From NCBI GenBank assembly GCA_003168295.1, contig PMST01000374.1, forward strand, positions 584 to 9,230: a stretch of 8,647 nt of DNA, given 5' to 3'. The position numbers and the translations under genes were made by a program. The notes below the pieces were generated by a model. That model searched no databases, was not told the DNA's origin, and saw only the letters and a program-made list of their open reading frames with translations. Below, one piece after another: positions 1 through 6,789 of this stretch. Each line of letters opens with the position of its first letter. Within the stretch, counting starts at the first letter, position 1. The DNA is from Actinomycetota bacterium. GTDB taxonomy: Bacteria; Actinomycetota; Actinomycetes; Streptosporangiales; Streptosporangiaceae.

Positions 1-254
1 GCAATGTCCTCGAGCAGGACGCCGATGGTCGCGGTGGACTGCCCGGTGAGCCGCAGGTGCCGCGCCGTGACGTTGTGCCGGTAGTCGAGCTTTTCGATCG
101 CCTGCCGGACCCGGACGGCGCGTTCCGGGCTGACACCGCCACGGTCGTTGACCACCCGGGAGACGGTCATGACACCCACCCCGGCCAGCGCGGCCACATC
201 GCGCATGGTCGGGTGAGCCCCGCCGGGACGGCCGGAACTGGGATCGTTCGTCAA
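1..254 (-). CDS. LacI-family transcriptional repressor, N-terminal part (runs off left edge)
   Basis: The visible 84 residues are the DNA-binding end of a LacI/GalR-family repressor. Residues 17-63 form the headpiece: MRDVAALAGVGVMTVSRVVN is the helix-turn-helix with the usual T-V-S-R-V recognition helix. It is followed by a third helix (SPERAVRVRQAIEKLDY) and a hinge helix around ARHLRLTGQST, then the first strand of the sugar-binding core (ATIGVLLEDI). The effector domain lies outside the window. I chose TTG at 254 because it gives the usual short leader (MTNDPSSGRP...) and has GGAAG a few bases upstream; ATG at 206 would start just at the first helix. The gene is divergent from the sugar-import operon, and both promoters carry the same operator, so it most likely represses itself and that operon and is released by a sugar ligand. 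The family call is certain; the exact start and effector are not. Confidence 0.93.
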   Translation of the reverse strand, partial: MTNDPSSGRPGGAHPTMRDVAALAGVGVMTVSRVVNDRGGVSPERAVRVRQAIEKLDYRHNVTARHLRLTGQSTATIGVLLEDI

Positions 255-333
255 CTGCGGCTTCCGGTTCCTGACAAGTGAATTCAGCTCATGCCTCCCG
301 TTCCTCCGGACGTGCGGCGCTCGTCACATTTAG

Positions 334-345
334 TGCATCGATACA
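334..345 (-). promoter_or_regulatory. LacI-type operator at the lacI promoter
   Basis: The 12-base core read on the minus strand is TGTATCGATGCA, a near-palindrome (10 of 12 positions symmetric) centred on CG, as is typical for LacI-family operators, in which the hinge helices pry open a central CpG. The surrounding 16 bases (332-347) are identical, in inverse orientation, to those at 678-693. It covers the -10 box, so binding should block RNA polymerase and give autorepression. Confidence 0.75.
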
Positions 346-366
346 TCCACTCGCGGCTCGGGTCAA
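338..366 (-). promoter_or_regulatory. Promoter of the leftward lacI-type gene
   Basis: Read on the minus strand there is a -35 box TTGACC (366-361), a 17-base spacer and a -10 box TATCGA (343-338), which lies inside the operator-like palindrome at 334-345. Transcription would begin near 331, leaving an untranslated leader of about 75 bases before the TTG start at 254. The same box-spacer-box layout occurs in the facing promoter at 635-663, which strengthens both calls. The -35 box fits actinobacterial housekeeping promoters well; the -10 box is a weak match to the consensus. Confidence 0.68.
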
Positions 367-379
367 GAGGTGCGGCGAG

Positions 380-544
380 TTAACAGCGCGCACAGTCGCG
401 GCTTCTTAACTGGACTTTGGTGACCTCCTCGGCGGTGCCCTCGGGGACACGGCGGGTATCGACGGTGAAGTAGACCATGAGCGCCGAGCCGAGGGCCTCG
501 ACCGGACCCCCGCATGGCAGGCGGCGGCCGGCCTGGCGGCGCCG
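380..544 (-). pseudogene. Coding-like fragment of unknown gene, possible remnant
   Basis: On the minus strand one frame is open from just after a stop at 547-545 to a stop at 382-380. Its middle reads PVEALGSALMVYFTVDTRR followed by VPEGTAEEVTKVQ, with nearly every third position G or C, as in genuine genes of this genome. The last residues (LRSRDCARC) look like random read-through. There is no credible start codon with a ribosome binding site, and the piece lies between two divergent promoters. I do not recognise the family. It may be a scar of a gene lost between the regulator and the operon, or a chance open frame. The rest of the 255-716 intergenic region holds the two promoters, the three operators and a lower-GC stretch (about 570-660). 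Confidence 0.25.
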
Positions 545-634
545 TTACTGAATAGCTGGCAGGTGCTCCGGGGTTTGTTTAACACGACGAACTCTGGGCC
601 TATGAGAATTTTGTAACCATTTGGAAACATACTC

Positions 635-663
635 TTGACGTCCGTAATCGCTAGGTGTATCGA
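635..663 (+). promoter_or_regulatory. Promoter of the sugar-import operon
   Basis: A -35 box TTGACG (635-640), a 17-base spacer and a -10 box TATCGA (658-663) match the layout of the lacI promoter. Transcription would start near 670, about 47 bases before the ATG at 717. The -10 box lies inside the operator at 656-667, so repressor and polymerase should compete directly. The stretch just upstream (about 570-634) is clearly less GC-rich than the coding DNA, as expected for a promoter region. Confidence 0.7.
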
Positions 664-667
664 TGCA
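656..667 (+). promoter_or_regulatory. LacI-type operator 1, over the operon -10 box
   Basis: TGTATCGATGCA, identical in its 12-base core to the sites at 334-345 (inverse) and 680-691. It overlaps the -10 box of the operon promoter, the classic position for steric repression. The probable binder is the divergent LacI-family protein, since the same site lies at that gene's own promoter. Confidence 0.75.
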
Positions 668-679
668 TCTAGCTTTTGA

Positions 680-691
680 TGTATCGATGCA
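680..691 (+). promoter_or_regulatory. LacI-type operator 2, just downstream of the start site
   Basis: A second exact copy of TGTATCGATGCA, 24 bases centre to centre from operator 1 and at about +10 to +21 relative to the predicted transcription start. It is followed after five bases by the ribosome binding site GGAGAAGAGG (697-706) of the binding-protein gene. Tandem sites could allow two repressor dimers to bind the same region. Confidence 0.72.
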
Positions 692-716
692 CTTACGGAG
701 AAGAGGTCACGAAGCC

Positions 717-2147
717 ATGAGAACCATCAACGAGCTGACACAGCGCCAGGTCTCCCGCCGCGGCTTCCTCGCGGGTGTCGGCGCGACCGCCGGGATGGCC
801 GCTGCCGCCTCGGTCGGCCTGAGCGGCTGCGGCGGGTCCTCAGGAGGGGGCAGTAGCGGCTCAAAGAACACGCTCACCATCGCGGTGAACGGGACGCAGT
901 CGGCGGCGACGGCGATCAGCCAGGCTGTCAGTCCCGCGTTCAAGCAGGCGCATCCGGGGATCAGCCTGAACTTTATGGCGATCAACGGCACCGACTGGAA
1001 CGACTATTTCGCGAAGATCCTGACGCTCATCGCCAGCGGGAACCCGCCGGATCTGACCACGGTCGCGACCGAGGGCCTGCAGCTGTTCGCGGCCAAGGGC
1101 CTCGCCGAGCCGCTCAACAGCTACGTGATGTCGGACAAGGCGAGCCTGCAAGGGTTCTTCTCCGACGTTCACCCGGTGCTGATCGAGTCGATGATGTACC
1201 AAGGCGATCTGTACGTGCTGCCTACCGACTTTAACTGCGGCAACATGTTCTTCTCCACGGAGCTGCTGGACAAGGCGGGCGTCAGCTATCCGTCAGATAA
1301 CTGGACCAAGGACGACTTCTACAACGTCGCCCAGAAGTGGTCCACTGCCTCGGGCGCGGTGGCTTGGGACTGGGTGGTGCGGCTGTGGGGCAGCTGGACC
1401 TCCTGGATGTACGCCAACAACGCCAACCTCCTCAGCGAGGGCCGGTGGCCCGGCGGCAGCTGGATGTGGGACACCTTCTACAAGAACGACCCGGCGGCGC
1501 AGGGCCGCCAGGGCGGCTGGCACTGGGGAACGCCGACCGCGAACGACCCCGCCGTGGTGGAGGCCCTGCAATACATGATCGACCTGAAGAACGCCAAGCT
1601 GTCCGCGTCGCCCGACGTCGGCGGCGGCGGGACGCTGCAGGGCCTGTTCGCCAGCAACCACATCGCCATGACCATCGGCGGCGGGTTCTGGGCCGGCGGG
1701 CTTCACACGGCAGGCATGACACCGACCTCGTTCGATGTGCAGTACTTCCCGGCCTGGTCGGTGCAGAAGCACCTGCTCGGGGACGCCGGGTACGCGATGC
1801 TCAAGTCCTCGAACAACAAGGAGATGGCCTGGGAGTTCATGAAGTCCCTGACCGAGCCGGCCGCGCTCGGCGCGCTGATCGCCGGCAACACCAGCACGCC
1901 GACCCGCCGGTCCATGATGACGGCCAGCCGGTACGCCCCGACCGGCCCGGCCCACTGGCCGGTGTTCTACGGCACGCTGGACAAGTTCCCGAATACCACT
2001 CCGATTCCGGCGCCGCCGTACTACCAGCAGCTGGCCACGGCCTTCGCCGACCGCACCACGCAGGCGATGTCCAGCGGCAGCGCAAAGTCGGCGCTGGACG
2101 GGCTGCAAAGCGACCTGGAAGGGTTCGCCTCGAGTGCCTCGAGCTGA
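717..2147 (+). CDS. Sugar ABC transporter substrate-binding lipoprotein (CUT1, family 1 extracellular binding protein), Tat-exported
   Basis: This 476-residue protein is the ligand-capturing part of a carbohydrate importer, anchored outside the cytoplasmic membrane. The signal peptide carries a twin-arginine motif (SRRGFL, residues 13-18), a hydrophobic stretch (about 19-36) and a lipobox ending L-S-G-C with Cys38 as the lipidated residue, followed by a Gly/Ser-rich linker. The mature part has binding-protein features: TLTIAVNGT near the start, then a segment reading ASGNPPDLTTVATEGLQ, many aromatic residues (Trp, Tyr) suited to stacking on sugar rings, and the length usual for family 1 binding proteins. 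I chose ATG 717 because GGAGAAGAGG lies upstream and the Tat motif is then correctly placed; a start at 663 would put two operators inside the gene. It is first in the operon. The downstream GH32 enzyme suggests a fructose-containing oligosaccharide as ligand, which is inference. Confidence 0.93.
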   Translation: MRTINELTQRQVSRRGFLAGVGATAGMAAAASVGLSGCGGSSGGGSSGSKNTLTIAVNGTQSAATAISQAVSPAFKQAHPGISLNFMAINGTDWNDYFAKILTLIASGNPPDLTTVATEGLQLFAAKGLAEPLNSYVMSDKASLQGFFSDVHPVLIESMMYQGDLYVLPTDFNCGNMFFSTELLDKAGVSYPSDNWTKDDFYNVAQKWSTASGAVAWDWVVRLWGSWTSWMYANNANLLSEGRWPGGSWMWDTFYKNDPAAQGRQGGWHWGTPTANDPAVVEALQYMIDLKNAKLSASPDVGGGGTLQGLFASNHIAMTIGGGFWAGGLHTAGMTPTSFDVQYFPAWSVQKHLLGDAGYAMLKSSNNKEMAWEFMKSLTEPAALGALIAGNTSTPTRRSMMTASRYAPTGPAHWPVFYGTLDKFPNTTPIPAPPYYQQLATAFADRTTQAMSSGSAKSALDGLQSDLEGFASSASS

Positions 2148-2178
2148 GGGGCCCGGGGAATGTATACCGCTGCTCTCC

Positions 2179-2195
2179 CGGCCGTTAACCGGCCG
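2179..2195 (+). other. Intercistronic hairpin between binding protein and first permease
   Basis: CGGCCG, TTAAC, CGGCCG form a 6-base-pair GC stem with a 5-base loop in the 74-base gap after the binding-protein stop. There is no U-run, so it is unlikely to be a full terminator. In many sugar ABC operons a hairpin here protects the upstream message from 3' decay and so yields more binding protein than permease; that role is inferred from position. Confidence 0.5.
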
Positions 2196-2221
2196 TCTTG
2201 CCTACAGAAGGGTCCGGAACA

Positions 2222-3136
2222 ATGGCTCTAGCGATCCGCCGGCCCAAGGTCCCGGCCGGCCTCCAGCGGCGCCGGGAGACCCGATTCGCCTGGCTGCTCA
2301 TCCTCCCGACCGTCTTGTTCGTGGGCGTGTTCACCGCCGCGCCGATCGTCGGCTCATTTGTCCTCAGCTTCTTCAACTACAGCGTGATCGCGCCTGCGCA
2401 CTGGGTCGGCCTGGCCAACTACCAGGCACTGCTGCACGACAGCAACGCCCGGGCCGCCTTTGGCGTCACCTTCCTCCTGACGGCGGGCATCGTGATAGCC
2501 GAGGTCGTGGTCGGCCTCGCCCTGGCCGTGGCGGTCCAGCGGAGAATGAACTGGGCCCGGCCGATCTTCCGGTCGGCTTTCTTCGTGCCGCTGCTCGTAT
2601 CAGGGGCCTCCATCTCCATCGTCATGAGCTACATCTTCGACCCCCAGTTCGGGGTGCTGAACTACTACCTGCACCTGCTCGGCCTGCCGCAGGTGCCCTG
2701 GCTTAACTCCACCTGGGGCGCGATCGCCACGGTCATGATCGTGGTGACCTGGCAGCAGCTCGGTTTCACCTTCATCGTCTTCTCGGCCGCCCTGGGAGCG
2801 GTGCCCAAAGAGCTCATTGAAGCGGCACGGACGGACGGCGCCGGCGGCTGGCGTATCTTCCGGAAGATCACCGTGCCCATGATCAGCCCGTCGATCTTGT
2901 TCACGGTGACGGTGGGCGTCATCGGCACGCTCCAGCTATTCGACCAGCCGTACGTCCTGACGCACGGCGGTCCGGGCAACGCCACCCAGACCGTCGTCCT
3001 GGACATGTACCAGCAGGCGTTCCAGAACCTGAGATTCGGCTACGCCTCCTCTATCTCGGTGATCTTGTTCATCGTCGTGCTCATCGCGACGTACCTGCAG
3101 TTCCGGATCTCCCGCAAGTGGGTGTTCTACTCATGA
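2222..3136 (+). CDS. Sugar ABC transporter permease, MalF-like (CUT1)
   Basis: This 304-residue inner-membrane protein forms half of the translocation channel. About six hydrophobic segments are visible (roughly residues 24-50, 80-103, 117-138, 165-190, 222-245 and 275-295). The cytoplasmic EAA loop, which docks onto the ATPase, is clear at 200-219: EAARTDGAGGWRIFRKITVP, with the conserved EAA, DG and final I-x-x-P. The phrases THGGPGNAT and the C-terminal RKWVFYS are typical of CUT1 MalF-type subunits. ATG 2222 was chosen because AGAAGGG (2206-2212) sits nine bases upstream; an in-frame TTG at 2198 lacks such a site. It pairs with the next gene, whose SD sequence overlaps this gene's stop codon. 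Confidence 0.93.
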   Translation: MALAIRRPKVPAGLQRRRETRFAWLLILPTVLFVGVFTAAPIVGSFVLSFFNYSVIAPAHWVGLANYQALLHDSNARAAFGVTFLLTAGIVIAEVVVGLALAVAVQRRMNWARPIFRSAFFVPLLVSGASISIVMSYIFDPQFGVLNYYLHLLGLPQVPWLNSTWGAIATVMIVVTWQQLGFTFIVFSAALGAVPKELIEAARTDGAGGWRIFRKITVPMISPSILFTVTVGVIGTLQLFDQPYVLTHGGPGNATQTVVLDMYQQAFQNLRFGYASSISVILFIVVLIATYLQFRISRKWVFYS

Positions 3137-3146
3137 GGAGCCGATA

Positions 3147-4085
3147 GTGAGCCAGCAGCCAGCGCAGCCCGCGCTCGCCGTAACCACCGGACACCAGCGG
3201 CCGGCGGTCGCTCGCAGAGCCACCGCACTGCATGGTCGTCGGCGCGCCCACCGGCCCCCGGTCCGGCGCACCGCCGGGCGGGTGCTCGAGATAATCCTCC
3301 TCAGCGCCTTCGCCATCCTGGTCGTCGCGCCGATCTACTGGGCGCTCGTGACGTCCCTTCGTACCCCGGCGCAGTCCTTCACCAACCCTCCGGCCTGGAT
3401 CCCGGCCCATCCCATGTGGTCGAACTACTCCGCCGTGTTCCACAGCGTCCCGTTCTGGGACTTCCTGGTGAACAGCCTCCTGGTGACAGGCTTCATCGTG
3501 ATCGGCCAGATGGTGACATGCTGTCTGGCCGGTTACGCCTTCGCCCGGCTGAAGTTCCGGGGCCGCGAGCCCCTGTTCTGGGCGGTGCTGGCGACCATGA
3601 TGGTGCCGATCCAGGCGACGATCATCCCGGTCTTCCTGCTGATCAAGAATCTGGGGCTGGTCAATACCCGCACCGGGCTCATCCTGCCGGTCATCGGGAC
3701 CGCGTTCGGGACCTTCCTGATGCGGCAGTACTTCCTGCAGATGCCCAGGGAACTCGGCGAGGCCGCGACCGTCGACGGCGCGACCCAGTGGCAGGTCTTC
3801 CACCGGGTCTACGCCCGGCTGGCCGGCCCGCCGCTGGCGACCCTCGGCGTTCTCGCGTTCGCTGCCTACTGGAACGAGTTCTTCCGCCCGCTCATCTTCC
3901 TGTCCGCGCCCTCGAAGTTCACTCTCCCGCTCGGCCTTGTCACTTTGCAGGGATACCTGGGAACCGGGAGCGTCTCGGTCGTGCTGGCCGGCGTGATCCT
4001 CTCGCTGATCCCCACCCTGATCGTCTTCCTGTTCGCCCAGCGCCGGCTGGTCGAGGGCCTGACCTTCGGGTCCGTCAAGGGATGA
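3147..4085 (+). CDS. Sugar ABC transporter permease, MalG-like (CUT1)
   Basis: This is the second channel subunit, 312 residues. After a basic cytoplasmic N-terminus of about 45 residues, rich in Arg and Pro, there are about six membrane segments (roughly 47-69, 107-130, 143-166, 176-195, 229-248 and 276-297). The EAA loop begins EAATVDGATQWQVF at 205 and ends at Pro228. The C-terminus QRRLVEGLTFGSVKG is the hallmark ending of MalG-type proteins. It starts at GTG 3147, six bases after GAGGAG, which itself overlaps the stop of the upstream permease. It ends in ATGA, shared with the GH32 start, so the two are probably translationally coupled. No ATP-binding subunit gene lies in the window; actinomycetes commonly use one shared MsiK-type ATPase for several CUT1 systems, so its absence is not evidence of a broken transporter. 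Confidence 0.93.
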   Translation: MSQQPAQPALAVTTGHQRPAVARRATALHGRRRAHRPPVRRTAGRVLEIILLSAFAILVVAPIYWALVTSLRTPAQSFTNPPAWIPAHPMWSNYSAVFHSVPFWDFLVNSLLVTGFIVIGQMVTCCLAGYAFARLKFRGREPLFWAVLATMMVPIQATIIPVFLLIKNLGLVNTRTGLILPVIGTAFGTFLMRQYFLQMPRELGEAATVDGATQWQVFHRVYARLAGPPLATLGVLAFAAYWNEFFRPLIFLSAPSKFTLPLGLVTLQGYLGTGSVSVVLAGVILSLIPTLIVFLFAQRRLVEGLTFGSVKG

Positions 4086-5509
4086 CCCGCCAACCCGCAC
4101 GCACGCCGGGCGGTCCAGGAAGACCCCGCCCGGCCCTGCACTTCGCTCCCCCGCGGGGCTGGATGAACGACCCCAACGGCCTCATCCAGTGGCACGACCG
4201 GATCCACCTTTTCTACCAGCACAATCCCGAGGGGACGACGCTGGAGCACATCGCCTGGGGTCATGCCAGCAGCACCGACCTGTGGAACTGGGCAGATCAT
4301 CCGCTGGCGCTGGAGCCAGACCCGGACGGCCCCGACCGTGACGGCTGCTGGTCCGGCTGCGCGGTCGTGCACGACGGAACGCCGCACCTGCTCTACACCG
4401 GCCTGCGTGGATCGGCGACCCTTCCCTGCCTGGCCATCGCCTCTGACCAGGACCTGATTGGATGGTCCCGTTACGAGAAGAACCCGGTGATCGCCAGCCC
4501 GCCACTAGAACCAGGAGTCCGGGCGTTCCGCGACCATGCCGCCTGGCAGGTCGGCTCTACCTGGTACCAGGTAATAGGCGGCGCCCTGGACAGCGGCGGC
4601 GCGCTATTCCTCTACCGCTCCGAAGATCTGCGGAACTGGCAGTACCTGGGTATCTTCGCCGCAGCAGCCGACCACGGGCTAGACGGGCAGATCTGGGAAT
4701 GCCCGAACGTGTTCACCCTCGGACACACCACCGTCGTGATCGTCTCGGTGCACGACGCGAGCCCTCGGTACGCGATGTGGATGACCGGAGAGATCACCGA
4801 CAGCAAGTTCACGCCCAGGGCCAGCGGCCGGTGTGACGTCGGCGGCCGCTACTACGCGCCTCACTCTCTGTCCCTCGCCGACGGCCGGCGCATCGAGATC
4901 GGCTGGATCCGCGAGAGCCTCGATGAGCTGACCGGTCAGGACCAGACACGGGTGGGCGTCATGTCCCTGCCTCGCGAGCTCTACCTAGAAGAAGAGAAAC
5001 TGCGGGCCCGGCCGGCCCGCGAACTCGACGGCGCCCGGCGCGACGAACTCGCCAGCCAGGTCATCGAGGGACACGGATCGGTAGAGATGAAACTATCCGC
5101 GCGAGCCCAGACCGCAGCCGAGCTCCAGATCACCCCGGTCCGCGGCGCAATCGCCGCCATCATGCTGCGGCTACGGGGCATCGGCTGTGCCGACGTCAAG
5201 ATCGAGGTCAGCCACGACCGCATCACGATCAACGAGAACCGCCCGTTGACCACCGAGAATCCCGCCGCCGGTCCTGCGCTCTTGCCCGCCCTGGCGGCGG
5301 GCGCGGTCAGGATCTACTATGACGCAGGCATCTTGGAGGTCTACAGCCCCGCCGCCAGCCCGGCGGCCGTCATCTGCGACCGAGACGGACGCTATAACAC
5401 CGTGGAGGTACAAATCCAGACTCTTCCAGGTTCGCCCCCAAGCGCCGTCAGGATCGCAGGATGGTCCTCAGGGCCGCCCGGGCCACAGCCCCACCCGACA
5501 CGCGCCTGA
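4082..5509 (+). CDS. Glycoside hydrolase family 32 beta-fructosidase (intracellular)
   Basis: This 475-residue enzyme should release terminal beta-linked fructose from sucrose or fructo-oligosaccharides by a retaining mechanism. The family's catalytic motifs are visible. GWMNDPNGL gives the nucleophile Asp30, FRDH at 149-152 gives the transition-state-stabilising Asp151 (usually RDP, here RDH), and QIWECPNVF gives the acid/base Glu206. WSGCAVV at 90-96 is the WSGS-type motif. The five-bladed propeller spans about 18-305, and a shorter beta-sandwich domain follows (about 330-460) with RIYYDAGILEVYSP near its end. There is no signal peptide, so it acts in the cytoplasm on imported sugar. The start ATG 4082 overlaps the permease stop by four bases; an open frame extends further upstream, but that part is only the permease gene read in another frame. 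The family is certain; whether sucrose, levan- or inulin-derived chains are preferred is unknown. Confidence 0.95.
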   Translation: MTRQPARTPGGPGRPRPALHFAPPRGWMNDPNGLIQWHDRIHLFYQHNPEGTTLEHIAWGHASSTDLWNWADHPLALEPDPDGPDRDGCWSGCAVVHDGTPHLLYTGLRGSATLPCLAIASDQDLIGWSRYEKNPVIASPPLEPGVRAFRDHAAWQVGSTWYQVIGGALDSGGALFLYRSEDLRNWQYLGIFAAAADHGLDGQIWECPNVFTLGHTTVVIVSVHDASPRYAMWMTGEITDSKFTPRASGRCDVGGRYYAPHSLSLADGRRIEIGWIRESLDELTGQDQTRVGVMSLPRELYLEEEKLRARPARELDGARRDELASQVIEGHGSVEMKLSARAQTAAELQITPVRGAIAAIMLRLRGIGCADVKIEVSHDRITINENRPLTTENPAAGPALLPALAAGAVRIYYDAGILEVYSPAASPAAVICDRDGRYNTVEVQIQTLPGSPPSAVRIAGWSSGPPGPQPHPTRA

Positions 5510-5545
5510 TGATAGAACCACGGATGCCTGGCAGAATTAGCAGAC

Positions 5546-6688
5546 ATGACCCGTCAAGGCGGCAGTGACCACAACGGCTCTAAGCGTCCGCCAACCCTGA
5601 CCGACGTCGCCCGGGATGCCCAGGTGTCCAAGACCACCGCATCGCTGGTCCTGCGCAGCGCGAATCCGCCTAACATCTCCGCCCGGACGCAGGACCGAGT
5701 CCGGGCTGCCGCAGGGCAGCTTGGCTACGTCCGCAACCAGGCAGCCACAGAACTGCGCAGCCAGACGAAATCCACCATCGGATTCATCGCAGACGGCATC
5801 GCGGAGGGACCGTTCGCCGGTGAGATGATCCGCGGCGCCCAGGCCGCCGCCTGGCACCGGGGTTACCTGCTGATGATCGTGGAAACCTACCACGACCGTG
5901 ATCTCGTGTGTGAAGCCGTAACCCGGTTCACCGAACGGCGCGCCCACCGGATTATCTACGCTGCATACGCGCACAGGCAGGTGGACCTGCCGCCCACCTT
6001 GGCGCACGCCAACCCGGTCCTTGCGAACGCGTTCGACGCGGAGCGAAAGTTCTCCTCGGTGATACCCGACGAGTTCGGCGGAGGCAGGCTGGCCGCACAG
6101 GCACTGCTAGCCATCCGCCGGGCACCCATCGGCTTCATCAATATCACCAGAGGTGACCCGGCGGCTGCAGGCCGCCTGTACGGATACCGTGCCGCCGTGG
6201 AAAGCGCCGGCCTGCCGTTCGACGAGAGTCTCGTGATTTACACGGGAGAATCTGCCAACCGGATTCCCGGCAAGGCCGGCGGGAACGCAGTGGACGGATA
6301 CAAGGCCGCACGCACCCTTTTCCGCCGGCACCCAGACCTCAGCCTGCTCTTCTGTGCCACCGACCGCATGGCCATGGGCGCATACGACTTTCTCAAGGAG
6401 ACCGGAAGACGGATTCCGCAAGACGTGGCCGTCGTCGGCTTCGACAACCAATGGCTGATCGCCACGCAGGTCCGGCCGACCCTCACAACGATCGCGCTCC
6501 CCCATTACGAGATCGGCAAGCGCGCCGTGGAACTCGCCCTGACCCACCCAGACAAAGCCGCGCCCCAGCGCACAGTTCTCCCCTGTAAGTTGATCACCCG
6601 CAAATCAACCTATCGTCCGCGCGAGAAACAGGAAGCACCCAACCTTCCGGGCGCAGACCAGCCGGGGCTTGGTGCACCGTCGAGATGA
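5546..6688 (+). CDS. LacI-family transcriptional regulator, second in the locus
   Basis: This is a full-length, 380-residue LacI/GalR-type regulator. Residues 17-65 are the headpiece: TLTDVARDAQVSKTTASLVL, then a third helix ending in GQLGYVRNQAA and a hinge around ATELRSQTKST. The recognition helix (KTTASLVLR) departs from the common T-V-S-R-V-L-N pattern, and so from the other LacI protein in the window. The periplasmic-binding-like effector domain follows, with C-A-T-D-R-M-A-M-G at 270-278, VVGFDN at 296-301 and PTLTTI at 311-316, all usual for the family. A Pro-rich tail of about 25 residues is extra. The gene lies 36 bases after the GH32 stop, probably in the same transcript. No clear Shine-Dalgarno sequence precedes ATG 5546. 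I see no second operator type near it, so its target is unknown. Confidence 0.93.
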   Translation: MTRQGGSDHNGSKRPPTLTDVARDAQVSKTTASLVLRSANPPNISARTQDRVRAAAGQLGYVRNQAATELRSQTKSTIGFIADGIAEGPFAGEMIRGAQAAAWHRGYLLMIVETYHDRDLVCEAVTRFTERRAHRIIYAAYAHRQVDLPPTLAHANPVLANAFDAERKFSSVIPDEFGGGRLAAQALLAIRRAPIGFINITRGDPAAAGRLYGYRAAVESAGLPFDESLVIYTGESANRIPGKAGGNAVDGYKAARTLFRRHPDLSLLFCATDRMAMGAYDFLKETGRRIPQDVAVVGFDNQWLIATQVRPTLTTIALPHYEIGKRAVELALTHPDKAAPQRTVLPCKLITRKSTYRPREKQEAPNLPGADQPGLGAPSR

Positions 6689-6693
6689 GGTGT

Positions 6694-6738
6694 CCGGATC
6701 AAGGCCTATGGTGATCGGGCGTAGCCGCTTGCCAAGCG
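6694..6738 (+). terminator. Two adjacent hairpins after the operon, possible transcript end
   Basis: Directly after the regulator's stop, CCGGATCA (6694-6701) pairs with TGATCGGG (6712-6719) with one mismatch and a ten-base loop. Seven bases further, CGCTT (6726-6730) pairs with AAGCG (6734-6738) around a three-base loop. Neither has a U-tail; the second is followed by an A-run instead. Tandem hairpins without U-tails do occur at operon ends in high-GC bacteria, but both stems are short, so this is a weak call. Confidence 0.3.
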
Positions 6739-6789
6739 AAAAATCAATGAGCCCGGTAGGCGGCGCGGGGTGAGACACTTGATATCCTC

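Noticed and set aside
663..716. Longer start for the binding-protein gene at ATG 663
   Set aside because: It would begin inside operator 1 and the -10 box and add 18 residues before the Tat motif. ATG 717 has a good SD sequence and a normal signal peptide.
1293..2188. Open frames on both strands overlapping the binding-protein gene
   Set aside because: They are Arg/Gly/Ala-rich shadows of the real frame, which has a signal peptide and binding-protein features.
3416..4081. Upstream extension of the GH32 open frame (222 extra residues)
   Set aside because: The extension is the MalG-like permease gene read in another frame; the GH32 fold begins just after ATG 4082, which overlaps the permease stop as ATGA.
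3081..4100. Long minus-strand open frame of 339 codons
   Set aside because: It lies opposite the permease gene and is rich in Arg, Gly, Asp and Glu without any recognisable domain, as expected for an antisense frame in GC-rich DNA.
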